A stretch of 6,033 nt of DNA, from assembly GCA_025937075.1 (NCBI GenBank), contig JAICSD010000286.1, positions 1 to 6,033 on the forward strand, written 5' to 3'. The stretch comes from Vicinamibacteria bacterium. GTDB lineage: Bacteria > Acidobacteriota > Vicinamibacteria > Vicinamibacterales > 2-12-FULL-66-21. Each line of letters opens with the position of its first letter. The stretch's first letter is position 1. Below, piece after piece: positions 1 to 6,033 of this stretch. The translations under genes were made by a program, and so were the position numbers. Below the pieces are notes generated by a model that made no database searches, was not told the DNA's origin, and worked only from the letters and a program-made list of their open reading frames with translations.

Positions 1-1523
1 CGCGCGCGAAAGAGATGGCCATCCGATCCGCGCTCGGGGCCGGGCGCGGACGTCTGATCGCGCAGCTGTTCACGGAGACCCTGATGCTGTGCGTGCTCGG
101 GGGCGCCGCGGGGCTTGCCCTCGCCTCGCTGCTCGTCCGCCTCGCCGGACCGGTGCTCGCCTCGTCGCTCCCCTTTGCGCAGATGGCGCTCGATCTTCGT
201 GTCGTCGCATTCACGACGCTGATCGCGCTCACGACAGCGCTCTTCGTCGGCATCCTCCCGTCGCTGCGTGCGTCGACGGTGGCGCGCGTTTCGACAGCCT
301 TGAATCGCTCCGGCCGCGGTGCTTCTGGTGGATACGGCCGCCTCCGCCGCGCCATCGTGACGGCCGAAGTCGCGTTGTCCCTCGTGCTCGTCTGCGGCGC
401 TCTCCTGCTGTTTCTGACACTCTTCAACCTGCAGCGACTCGACACCGGCGTACGCATCGACAACGTGATGACCTTTTCGCTCGCGCTCCCGGCTTCCGCA
501 TATCCAACGTCCGATCGTTCGACCGCCTTCTATGACGCTCTCAGCGAACGGCTCGAGTCCGCTCCAGGCATCAGTCGGGCCGCTCTGGCCACGTATCTGC
601 CCCTCGAGTGGATCACGAATGGCGAAGCCGTCTCCGTACCCGGAAATGACGGCCTCATCAACGTGCGCTTCAAGCGCGTCGATTCCGGGTACTTCGACGC
701 GTTCGACATTCTCGTCAGGTCAGGACGCGGCATCGCTCCCGACGATCGCGCCGGCAGCGCGCCGGTCCTCGTCGTCAACGAGGCCCTTGCCGCTCGGTTG
801 CGGGATGCTGCGCATGTGGCCACACCCGTGGGCCAGATCGTGCGCATCCAGTACGCGGACTACTCCGGGACACCCACCGAGCGGACGGCTGAGATCGTCG
901 GCATCATCCGCAGCGAGCGCGTGAACGATCCGTGGCGGCCCGATCCTCCAGTCGTGTACGTGCCGCTCGCGCAGGCGCCCGATCGAAACCTGAGAGTCAT
1001 CGTCCGGACGGCGGCCGATCCGGCAGCGGCTGTGCCGGCGATTCGCGAAGCGGTGCATGCGACAGATCCACGCCTGGCCGTCGCCGATGTGGCGACGATG
1101 ACGGAGGTTCGAGATCGGACGCTCACGATCGTCAGCCGTCCGGCCTGGGCGATCGGCGCGTTCGGCGCTGTCGCGGCCTTCCTCGCCGGGCTCGGACTGT
1201 ATGGAGTGCTCGCCCAGACCGTCACCAGCCGACGGCGGGAGATTGGAATTCGGATGGCGCTTGGCGCGCAGGCACGGACCGTGGTCGGCCGGACGTTGCG
1301 GGACGCGCTCGTCACGATCGCCATCGGCCTAGTGGTTGGACTGGTTGCCACCGCGGCCGTGACGCGCACGATGCGCAGCATGCTGTTCGGCGTGTCGCCG
1401 CTCGAGCCTTCAGCCCTTGCGACTGCCGCCGGATTGATGGTGGCGATTGGTGGGATTGCGGCGCTTCTGCCGGCTCTTCGCGCGGCACGGGTGGACCCGG
1501 TCATGGTCTTGCGGGAGGAGTGA
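1..1523 (+). CDS. MacB/FtsX-type permease, ADOP-like (5' partial)
   Basis: This is the C-terminal part of an inner-membrane permease of the MacB/FtsX superfamily. The frame is open to the left edge (codons R-A-K-E before the ATG at 15). That ATG lies inside the conserved E-M-A-I-R-S-A-L-G-A motif, so it is an internal Met and the true start is outside the window. Numbering from it, the order is: first FtsX unit with membrane segments near 22-43 and 63-82; a third segment at 112-137; a periplasmic MacB_PCD-like domain at about 145-370; a second FtsX unit opening with REIGIRMALGA (408-418) and segments near 378-399, 430-449 and 466-487. It ends in the family-typical RAARVDPVMVLREE. Two FtsX units in one chain match the duplicated orphan permeases of Acidobacteriota, usually about 800 residues, of which about 506 are visible. 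No ATPase gene follows. The substrate is unknown; MacB relatives couple ATP hydrolysis to periplasmic movements. The family call is strong, the subfamily good. Confidence 0.9.
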   Translation, partial: RAKEMAIRSALGAGRGRLIAQLFTETLMLCVLGGAAGLALASLLVRLAGPVLASSLPFAQMALDLRVVAFTTLIALTTALFVGILPSLRASTVARVSTALNRSGRGASGGYGRLRRAIVTAEVALSLVLVCGALLLFLTLFNLQRLDTGVRIDNVMTFSLALPASAYPTSDRSTAFYDALSERLESAPGISRAALATYLPLEWITNGEAVSVPGNDGLINVRFKRVDSGYFDAFDILVRSGRGIAPDDRAGSAPVLVVNEALAARLRDAAHVATPVGQIVRIQYADYSGTPTERTAEIVGIIRSERVNDPWRPDPPVVYVPLAQAPDRNLRVIVRTAADPAAAVPAIREAVHATDPRLAVADVATMTEVRDRTLTIVSRPAWAIGAFGAVAAFLAGLGLYGVLAQTVTSRRREIGIRMALGAQARTVVGRTLRDALVTIAIGLVVGLVATAAVTRTMRSMLFGVSPLEPSALATAAGLMVAIGGIAALLPALRAARVDPVMVLREE

Positions 1524-1695
1524 GGCAGCTTCTCAACGAGCTGACAACACCTCATCGATCCACGCCTCGATGTCGGTCCACGTCGATGCGCGACTGATTG
1601 CCCCCCGGCTCAGAAACCACGGCGCGCGCTCCTCCGCAACTCGACCCTGAGCCATACCCGCATTCGACGAGCGTCGCCGCGCAAAATGTGTTGAT

Positions 1696-1932
1696 TCAGC
1701 GCCGCTGCCAGCGGATTTCAATTCCGTCAGCGGTGCCGACGGCCTTCCGCAGCAGGCTCAGCAGGTGTTCCGTTGCCGCCCCGTCGCCGATGACGTCGAT
1801 CGTCGCGCGATCGACGTAGTAATCCCGATCGTCCAGCGACTCTTCCTCGAGATGATCCGCGAGGACCTTCAAATCTGCCTCGGTAATCGAGCCAATCAGT
1901 TCGTTCGTTTCGTTGTTGTACAGGTCAATCAT
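1696..1932 (-). CDS. small acidic protein of unknown function
   Basis: This 78-residue protein starts at ATG 1932-1930 and ends at TGA 1698-1696. I do not recognise a named family, although short proteins of this look (N-terminal LYNNETNELIGSITEADL, a DHLEEES stretch, a terminal GIEIRW) seem familiar from memory as conserved hypotheticals in Acidobacteria and other groups. It has 18 Asp/Glu against 8 Lys/Arg, no cysteine, no signal peptide and no membrane segment, so it is probably cytoplasmic. Residues 18-31 and 55-66 look helical; the start and end look like short strands. Support for it being real: a GAGGGA ribosome-binding site well placed upstream, a native-looking amino-acid composition, and a GC-ending codon bias like its neighbours. 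It is transcribed divergently from the radical SAM gene across 53 bases. Function cannot be inferred from the sequence; a regulatory or adaptor role is only a guess. Confidence 0.8.
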   Translation of the reverse strand: MIDLYNNETNELIGSITEADLKVLADHLEEESLDDRDYYVDRATIDVIGDGAATEHLLSLLRKAVGTADGIEIRWQRR

Positions 1933-1936
1933 CAGG

Positions 1937-1942
1937 TCCCTC
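1937..1942 (-). promoter_or_regulatory. ribosome-binding site of the 78-residue protein
   Basis: On the minus strand the bases read GAGGGA, then four bases (CCTG), then the ATG at 1932. The GAGG core is six bases from the start codon, a normal Shine-Dalgarno distance. This fixes the start and is the clearest ribosome-binding site in the window. Confidence 0.6.
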
Positions 1943-1970
1943 GAAAAAACGATCGCAGGTCCGGATTTAC

Positions 1971-1976
1971 TTTATA
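1971..1976 (-). promoter_or_regulatory. candidate minus-strand -10 (TATAAA) for the 78-residue gene
   Basis: The same AT-rich block reads TATAAA on the minus strand, four bases of which coincide with the plus-strand TATACT. A start about seven bases downstream would give a 5' leader of roughly 30 bases containing the GAGGGA ribosome-binding site. No clear -35 hexamer is visible; that position would fall inside the first codons of the radical SAM gene. This is a weaker call than the plus-strand element. Confidence 0.3.
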
Positions 1977-1978
1977 CT
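1973..1978 (+). promoter_or_regulatory. candidate -10 element (TATACT) for the radical SAM gene
   Basis: TATACT differs from the TATAAT consensus at one base and lies in the only AT-rich block of the region (1966-1978). Seven bases separate it from the ATG at 1986, so transcription would start at or next to that ATG and the mRNA would be leaderless or nearly so. I see no good -35 hexamer 16-18 bases upstream and no Shine-Dalgarno sequence before the ATG. The placement is the main evidence; activity is inferred. Confidence 0.45.
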
Positions 1979-1985
1979 GCCAAGC

Positions 1986-3434
1986 ATGGCTAACTTGGTA
2001 TTACAAAGTCACGGCCGCCCGCTGCGTGTCACGCTGATCCTTCCCGCCTTGACAGAAGCCACGAGCCCGTTCTGGCGTCCGATCAAGTATTCCCTGTTCC
2101 CGCCGCTCGGTCTTGCTACCCTGGCCGCCTACCTCGCGCCGGACGACGAAGCGACGATCGTCGACGAGCACGTCGAGCGGCTGCCGACGGACGATACACC
2201 GGATCTCGTCGTCATCCAGGTGTACATCACGAATGCGTACCGCGCCTACCGGGTCGCAGATCGCTACCGGGCCCGCGGCGTATTCGTCGCGCTCGGAGGG
2301 CTGCACGTCACAGCCCTGCCCGCGGAAGCCGCCGCGCACGCCGATGCCATTTTCCTCGGACCGGGCGAACAGACCTTCCCGCGCTTCCTCGACGACTTTC
2401 GCGCGGCGCATCCGGAACCCGTGTATCGTTCGTCGGACGGCCGCACCATTCTCGGGATTCCGCCCGTCCGGCGTGATCTGATCACGCGGCGGCTCTATCT
2501 GGTCCCCAACTCGATCGTCGTGAGCCGCGGATGCCCGCAGCACTGCGACTTCTGCTACAAGGACGCGTTTTTCTCCGGCGGCCGATCCTTCTATACGCAG
2601 CGCGTGGACGAGGCCCTCGCGGAGATCGACCGGCTTCCCGGACGCCATCTGTATTTTCTCGACGACCACCTGCTCGGCGATCCGCGGTTCGCGCGCGGGC
2701 TGTTCGACGGCATGCGCGGGATGAACAGGCTGTTCCAGGGCGCCGCCACCGTGGATTCGATTCTGCGCGGAGACTTGATCGAACACGCGGCCAATGCCGG
2801 GCTGCGCAGTTTGTTCGTCGGGTTCGAGACGCTGACGCCCGACAACCTCCGCCGCAGCGGGAAGCGTCAGAATCTGAATCGGGACTACTCCGCCGTCACC
2901 GCTCGCCTGCATGCGCTCGGGATCATGATCAACGGCAGCTTCGTCTTTGGTATGGACGATGACGGACCGGACGTATTTCGACGGACCGTCGACTGGGCGA
3001 TCGAACAGGGCATTACGACCGCAACGTTTCATATTCAGACGCCCTATCCCGGCACGGGGCTCCATGCCCGGATGGAGCGCGAAGCGCGCATCACGACCCG
3101 CGACTGGGATCTGTACGATACGCGGCACGTCGTGTACCAGCCCGCGCGTCTGACGCCTGCGCAGCTCGAAGACGGCTACCACTGGGCGTATCGGGAGTTC
3201 TACCGCTGGTCCTCGATCGCGCGGGCGTCGTTCACCCACGGAACCGTCAAGCACCAGACGAAGCATTTCTTCTACGCCGCCGGCTGGAAGAAATTCGAGC
3301 GCGCCTGGAATGTCGTCATTCGCGCCCGGCAGCTCGCCCGCATGACGCCGCTGCTCGAGGCAGTCCTGTCGCGCGTCACGAGTCGTGACGCTTCTCCCGT
3401 ATCCGCTTGTTCGCGGCCTTCGTCAGTATCTTGA
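1986..3434 (+). CDS. B12-binding-domain radical SAM protein, substrate unknown
   Basis: This 482-residue cytoplasmic enzyme has a cobalamin-binding-like Rossmann domain at about 14-145 (start RVTLILPAL, then PPLGLATLAAYL, VALGGLHVTALP and FLGPGEQTFP). A radical SAM barrel follows at about 175-360. The [4Fe-4S] ligands are Cys183, Cys187 and Cys190 in SRGCPQHCDFCYKDAFF (CX3CX2C). Other family signatures are YFLDDHLLG (223-231), FVGFETLTPDNL (277-288) and TPYPGTGLH (352-360). The tail at about 370-430 (YHWAYREFYRWSS) resembles the DUF4070-type region of such enzymes. Relatives include methylases and ring-forming enzymes of the HpnP, HpnJ and BchE kind, but the residues around the cluster do not let me assign a substrate. 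No DxHxxG is present, so any cobalamin would bind without the usual histidine ligand. ATG 1986 is the best start; no Shine-Dalgarno precedes it. The last 19 codons run antisense into rsgA and look low in conservation (SRPSSVS). Confidence 0.9.
   Translation: MANLVLQSHGRPLRVTLILPALTEATSPFWRPIKYSLFPPLGLATLAAYLAPDDEATIVDEHVERLPTDDTPDLVVIQVYITNAYRAYRVADRYRARGVFVALGGLHVTALPAEAAAHADAIFLGPGEQTFPRFLDDFRAAHPEPVYRSSDGRTILGIPPVRRDLITRRLYLVPNSIVVSRGCPQHCDFCYKDAFFSGGRSFYTQRVDEALAEIDRLPGRHLYFLDDHLLGDPRFARGLFDGMRGMNRLFQGAATVDSILRGDLIEHAANAGLRSLFVGFETLTPDNLRRSGKRQNLNRDYSAVTARLHALGIMINGSFVFGMDDDGPDVFRRTVDWAIEQGITTATFHIQTPYPGTGLHARMEREARITTRDWDLYDTRHVVYQPARLTPAQLEDGYHWAYREFYRWSSIARASFTHGTVKHQTKHFFYAAGWKKFERAWNVVIRARQLARMTPLLEAVLSRVTSRDASPVSACSRPSSVS
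3373..3391. repeat. perfect 8-bp inverted repeat at the convergent gene ends
   Basis: GCGTCACG and CGTGACGC flank a three-base AGT loop. The left arm contains the rsgA stop codon (3376-3378) and the whole element lies inside the last codons of the radical SAM gene. It could form a hairpin in transcripts from either strand. No run of T follows on either side, so it is not a standard intrinsic terminator. Confidence 0.45.
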
Positions 3435-4452
3435 ACCGGCGCTTCTGTTCGAGCTGCGCGCGCACGTCCTGCTGGCGCGTCTGATGTTCCTGCTCCAGCC
3501 GCAGCTTGTGGTAGCTCTCCAGCCGCCCGGGGGCGAGCCGCCCGTCCTCGACGGCGTCAATCACCGCGCAGCCTGGTTCGCTCCCGTGCTGGCAGTCGCG
3601 AAAACGGCAGGACTCGGCGAGGGCTTCGATGTCCGCGAACGCGCCCGCCAGCGATTCGCCAGTGTCCCACAGCTGCAGCTCGCGCAGCCCGGGCGTGTCG
3701 ATCAGAATCCCGGCGTCGGGAAGGAGAATCAGCTCGCGCGTGGTGCTGGTGTGACGTCCGCGGCTGTCGCTCGCGCGCACCTCGCGTGTCGCGAACACGT
3801 CCTCCCCCATCAGCGCATTCGCGATCGAGGACTTCCCCACGCCCGACGACCCGAGCAACGCGCCAGTCCGCCCGCGTCCCAGGTGTCCGCGAAGCACGTC
3901 GAGTGACGAGCGCCGTTTCGCCGAAACCACGAGCACCGGCGTACCCTGCGCGACCCGATCCACATCGCGCACGAAGACGTCTGGATCGTCGACCAGATCT
4001 GCCTTGTTCAGCACGATGACTGCCGACGCTCCACTGTCCCACGTCGTCAGGAGATACCGTTCGATCCGCCGTGGGTTGAAATCGCGATCGAGGCCCGACA
4101 CGAGAAAGACGACATCGATGTTCGCGGCGATGACCTGCTCTTCCGTGGGATCACCGGCCGCCCGCCGCGAAAAGCGGCTCGAACGCGGCAGCACGGCGCG
4201 AATGCGGGCGTCGCCTCCCGCGGGCGGGATTCCGACGACGACCCAGTCGCCCACGGCCGGAAAATCGGCGCGCGAGGCGGTACCGTGCCTGAGACGCCCC
4301 GAGACGCGAGCCAGGACCTCCCCCTCGGGCGAGATCACGCGATAGATGTGCGTGTGTTCGAGGCTGACACGGGCGGGAATGACGTCCGGCGCCCGATGCG
4401 GCGCGAAGGCCTCCTCCAACCGCGGCGACCAGCCGAGATCGTCCAGCGTCAC
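3376..4452 (-). CDS. rsgA: ribosome small subunit-dependent GTPase A
   Basis: RsgA is a circularly permuted GTPase that binds the 30S ribosomal subunit and promotes its late maturation in the cytoplasm. The 358 residues match the family's usual length of about 350. An OB-fold region (about 25-100) comes first. The GTPase motifs follow in permuted order: G4 NKAD (149-152), G5 SAK (177-179), G1 GSSGVGKSS (201-209), the G2 region RHTSTTRE (233-240) and G3 DTPG (252-255). The zinc site is C282, C287, H289 and C295 in SCRFRDCQHGSEPGC. A basic helical tail (about 315-355) ends the protein. All key residues are present. The start is GTG at 4452-4450, chosen because MTLDDLGWSP resembles the usual RsgA opening. 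It lies 9 bases after the debranching-enzyme stop with no good Shine-Dalgarno, which suggests co-transcription and perhaps translational coupling. Its last 59 bases overlap the convergent radical SAM gene. Confidence 0.97.
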   Translation of the reverse strand: MTLDDLGWSPRLEEAFAPHRAPDVIPARVSLEHTHIYRVISPEGEVLARVSGRLRHGTASRADFPAVGDWVVVGIPPAGGDARIRAVLPRSSRFSRRAAGDPTEEQVIAANIDVVFLVSGLDRDFNPRRIERYLLTTWDSGASAVIVLNKADLVDDPDVFVRDVDRVAQGTPVLVVSAKRRSSLDVLRGHLGRGRTGALLGSSGVGKSSIANALMGEDVFATREVRASDSRGRHTSTTRELILLPDAGILIDTPGLRELQLWDTGESLAGAFADIEALAESCRFRDCQHGSEPGCAVIDAVEDGRLAPGRLESYHKLRLEQEHQTRQQDVRAQLEQKRRFKILTKAANKRIREKRHDS

Positions 4453-4461
4453 GATGGGACG

Positions 4462-6033
4462 TTACTTTACATCGCAAGTCTTGGCCCACGAACGCAAGAC
4501 CTCGGCAACGCTCCAGGCCTGGGCGATGCATCCGCGTGGCAAGAACGGCGCCTCTGCGTCGAAGATCTCGCTGATCGATCCCACGCACGCCTCGCTCAGG
4601 TGCTGCTGAAATCCGTCCAGCAGACGCCGCGCGCCGTTGCGATCGCTCGGGTGCACCTTCATCCACGCGTCGACAAACGGGCCGATGAGCCACGCCCACA
4701 CCGTGCCCTGGTGATATGCCGCGTCGCGCGATCGCAGGTCGCCGTAGTAGCGCGGCTTGTAGTCAGGGCTGCCGGGCGCCAGGGATCGCAGGCCGACCGG
4801 CGTCAGCAGCTTCTGCTCGACCACATCCAGTACTTGCGGCCACCGGGCGCGATCGAGCACCGGGTACGGGAGCGCGGTCGCGAAGATCTGATTCGGGCGG
4901 CACGACGCATCGTCTCCATGCTCGCCGTCGACGACGTCGTACAGGTATCCGCCAGCGCCATACCAGAACCGCCGGTTGAACGAGTCGCGCGTCTGACGGG
5001 CGTGATCGGCAAGGTCCAGCGACTCGCCGCCGCCGTATCGCCGCGTCCACGAATCGAGCAGGCAGATTGCGTTGTACCAGAGTGCGCTCAGCTCCACCGC
5101 CTTGCCACGGCGCGGCGTGACGACCCAATCGCCAACCTTCGCGTCCATCCACGTGAGCTGATAGCCCTCCGCTCCCTGCGTCAGGAGACCGTCCGCCGGA
5201 TCGATCCGGATATTGAACCGCGTGCCGCGGAGATGGCACTGCACGATATCGATGAACGTCGGGAGCAGCCGCTGCAGGATCTCCTGGTCGTGCGTGGTTT
5301 CGACGTAGCGCTGCATCGCATGAAAGAACCACAGCGTCGCGTCCGCGGTGTGATACAGCCCTTCGCGGTCCCCTTCAGGGAACAGATTGGGGATGAGACC
5401 GTCACGCACGTACTGCCCGAACGTGCGCAGGATGTAGCCGGCTTCGCGCCACCGTCCCGTCGTCAACGTGAGGCCTTCGAGACTGATCATCGTGTCGCGG
5501 CCCCAGTCGGTGAACCAGTGGTAGCCGGCAATCACCGTCCGGACCTCTTCCCCCGACGCGCGTGCGCGTGCGGCCTCCTCGGCGCGCCCCGCGGGGCGAA
5601 TGATGAATTGATCCGCTGCGAGCACCAGCTCCGCTTCGAAGGGGTCGTCCCCTGACGTGCCCGCAATCTCGATCAGCCGGAGCCGCCGCTCGCGTTCCGC
5701 GTCTTCGGCCGGCCCGGGCGAGAGCGCCTGAATGCTCTCCCATCGCTCGGTCGACGCGACGAGCGTGACAGCCTGCCCGGCCGTCGCATTCGCGCGAAAG
5801 TAGCCGGGACTCCACAACGATCCCTGCCATTGATACCCGCGGCTCTTCTCCATCCGGTACGGAACGCCGGTGGATCCTTTTTCATCGAGCGTCAGCGCCG
5901 CGCGTTCGCCATGGAGCATGAGGCGGAGCACCGGCAAATCCGACCCCGACGACAGCTCGTAACGATTTCCTGTCGACGAGACCGTGTACGTCCGGTGCGT
6001 GGCTTCGTCCACCGGCGCGTCGTGCGGACGGAA
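4462..6033 (-). CDS. glycogen debranching enzyme, amylo-alpha-1,6-glucosidase (5' partial)
   Basis: This enzyme removes alpha-1,6-linked glucose branch residues from glycogen or similar alpha-glucans. The reading frame is open to the right edge, so the GTG at 6012 is probably an internal valine; 523 residues are visible and roughly 150 N-terminal ones are likely missing. The first 100 or so (with GYQWQGSLWSPGYF) fit the end of the bacterial/archaeal-type GDE N-terminal domain. The rest is the (alpha/alpha)6-barrel GDE_C domain. Signatures, counted from the window edge, are WFTDWGRDT (173-181), TADATLWFF (229-237), QLTWMDAK (292-299), VELSALWYN (313-321), CRPNQIFATALP (378-389), HQGTVWAW (441-448) and SEIFD (488-492), then PRGCIAQAWSVAEVLRSW. 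The Asp of TWMD and Glu of SEIFD are the likely catalytic pair by family knowledge. No signal peptide can be judged. It sits 9 bases upstream of rsgA on the same strand, probably in one transcript. Confidence 0.95.
   Translation of the reverse strand, partial: FRPHDAPVDEATHRTYTVSSTGNRYELSSGSDLPVLRLMLHGERAALTLDEKGSTGVPYRMEKSRGYQWQGSLWSPGYFRANATAGQAVTLVASTERWESIQALSPGPAEDAERERRLRLIEIAGTSGDDPFEAELVLAADQFIIRPAGRAEEAARARASGEEVRTVIAGYHWFTDWGRDTMISLEGLTLTTGRWREAGYILRTFGQYVRDGLIPNLFPEGDREGLYHTADATLWFFHAMQRYVETTHDQEILQRLLPTFIDIVQCHLRGTRFNIRIDPADGLLTQGAEGYQLTWMDAKVGDWVVTPRRGKAVELSALWYNAICLLDSWTRRYGGGESLDLADHARQTRDSFNRRFWYGAGGYLYDVVDGEHGDDASCRPNQIFATALPYPVLDRARWPQVLDVVEQKLLTPVGLRSLAPGSPDYKPRYYGDLRSRDAAYHQGTVWAWLIGPFVDAWMKVHPSDRNGARRLLDGFQQHLSEACVGSISEIFDAEAPFLPRGCIAQAWSVAEVLRSWAKTCDVK

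Noticed and set aside
15..17. ATG at 15 as the start of the permease
   Set aside because: It falls within the conserved KEMAIRSALGA motif and the frame is open further upstream, so it is an internal methionine.
1553..1572. CATCGA/TCGATG inverted repeat after the permease as a terminator
   Set aside because: The stem is only six pairs with an eight-base loop, no T-tract follows, and such short repeats are frequent by chance here.
860..1597. Overlapping 231-codon minus-strand and 221-codon plus-strand frames in the permease gene
   Set aside because: Both are out-of-frame shadows of the second permease half and have the biased composition (Ser/Arg/Ala or Arg/Asp/Gly runs) of non-coding frames.
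2163..2180. DEHVER (residues 60-65 of the radical SAM protein) as a DxHxxG cobalamin-ligand motif
   Set aside because: The final glycine is arginine, and the position matches the strand-end VDxxxE region common to this domain in enzymes that lack the histidine ligand.
2001..3266. A 421-codon minus-strand open frame opposite the radical SAM gene
   Set aside because: The plus-strand protein has all family motifs; the antisense product is a low-complexity Arg/Val/Gly-rich chain without domain signatures.
4285..5655. A 456-codon open frame on the plus strand, antisense to the debranching enzyme and rsgA
   Set aside because: It spans two convincing genes with full motif sets on the other strand. 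Its translation is rich in Arg, Ala and Pro with no recognisable domain, as expected for antisense frames in GC-rich DNA.
6010..6012. GTG at 6012 as the start of the debranching enzyme
   Set aside because: The frame continues without a stop to the window edge and the visible part lacks the first section of the N-terminal domain, so it is probably an internal valine.

Overview
The window is GC-rich, densely coding chromosomal DNA. The best taxonomic clue is the first gene, the C-terminal part of a long permease with two FtsX units in one chain. This layout is typical of the duplicated orphan permeases that are abundant in Acidobacteriota. With the GC-rich codon use, a member of Acidobacteriota (possibly the Vicinamibacteria group) is a reasonable but unproven guess. 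I see no tRNA, rRNA, CRISPR array, insertion sequence, phage gene or attachment site.

Layout: (1) 1-1523, plus strand: MacB/FtsX-type permease, cut off at its 5' side by the window edge. (2) 1524-1695: 172 bases with no confident gene, holding one doubtful 40-codon minus-strand frame. (3) 1696-1932, minus strand: a 78-residue acidic protein of unknown function. (4) 1933-1985: a 53-base divergent intergenic region with an AT-rich block that reads as a -10 element on both strands, and repeated CAGGTC words. (5) 1986-3434, plus strand: a radical SAM protein with a B12-binding-like N-terminal domain and unknown substrate. (6) 3376-4452, minus strand: the ribosome-assembly GTPase RsgA, whose 3' end overlaps the radical SAM gene tail to tail by 59 bases. 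(7) 4462-6033, minus strand: a glycogen debranching enzyme (amylo-alpha-1,6-glucosidase), cut off at its N-terminus by the window edge.

The debranching enzyme and rsgA lie 9 bases apart on the same strand and are probably co-transcribed, but their jobs (glycogen or alpha-glucan breakdown and 30S subunit maturation) are not known to be linked. The small acidic protein and the radical SAM enzyme share a short divergent promoter region and could be co-regulated. This pair is the least understood part of the window and the best candidate for undescribed biology. The remaining genes are familiar families, and nothing seen here amounts to a clear new system.
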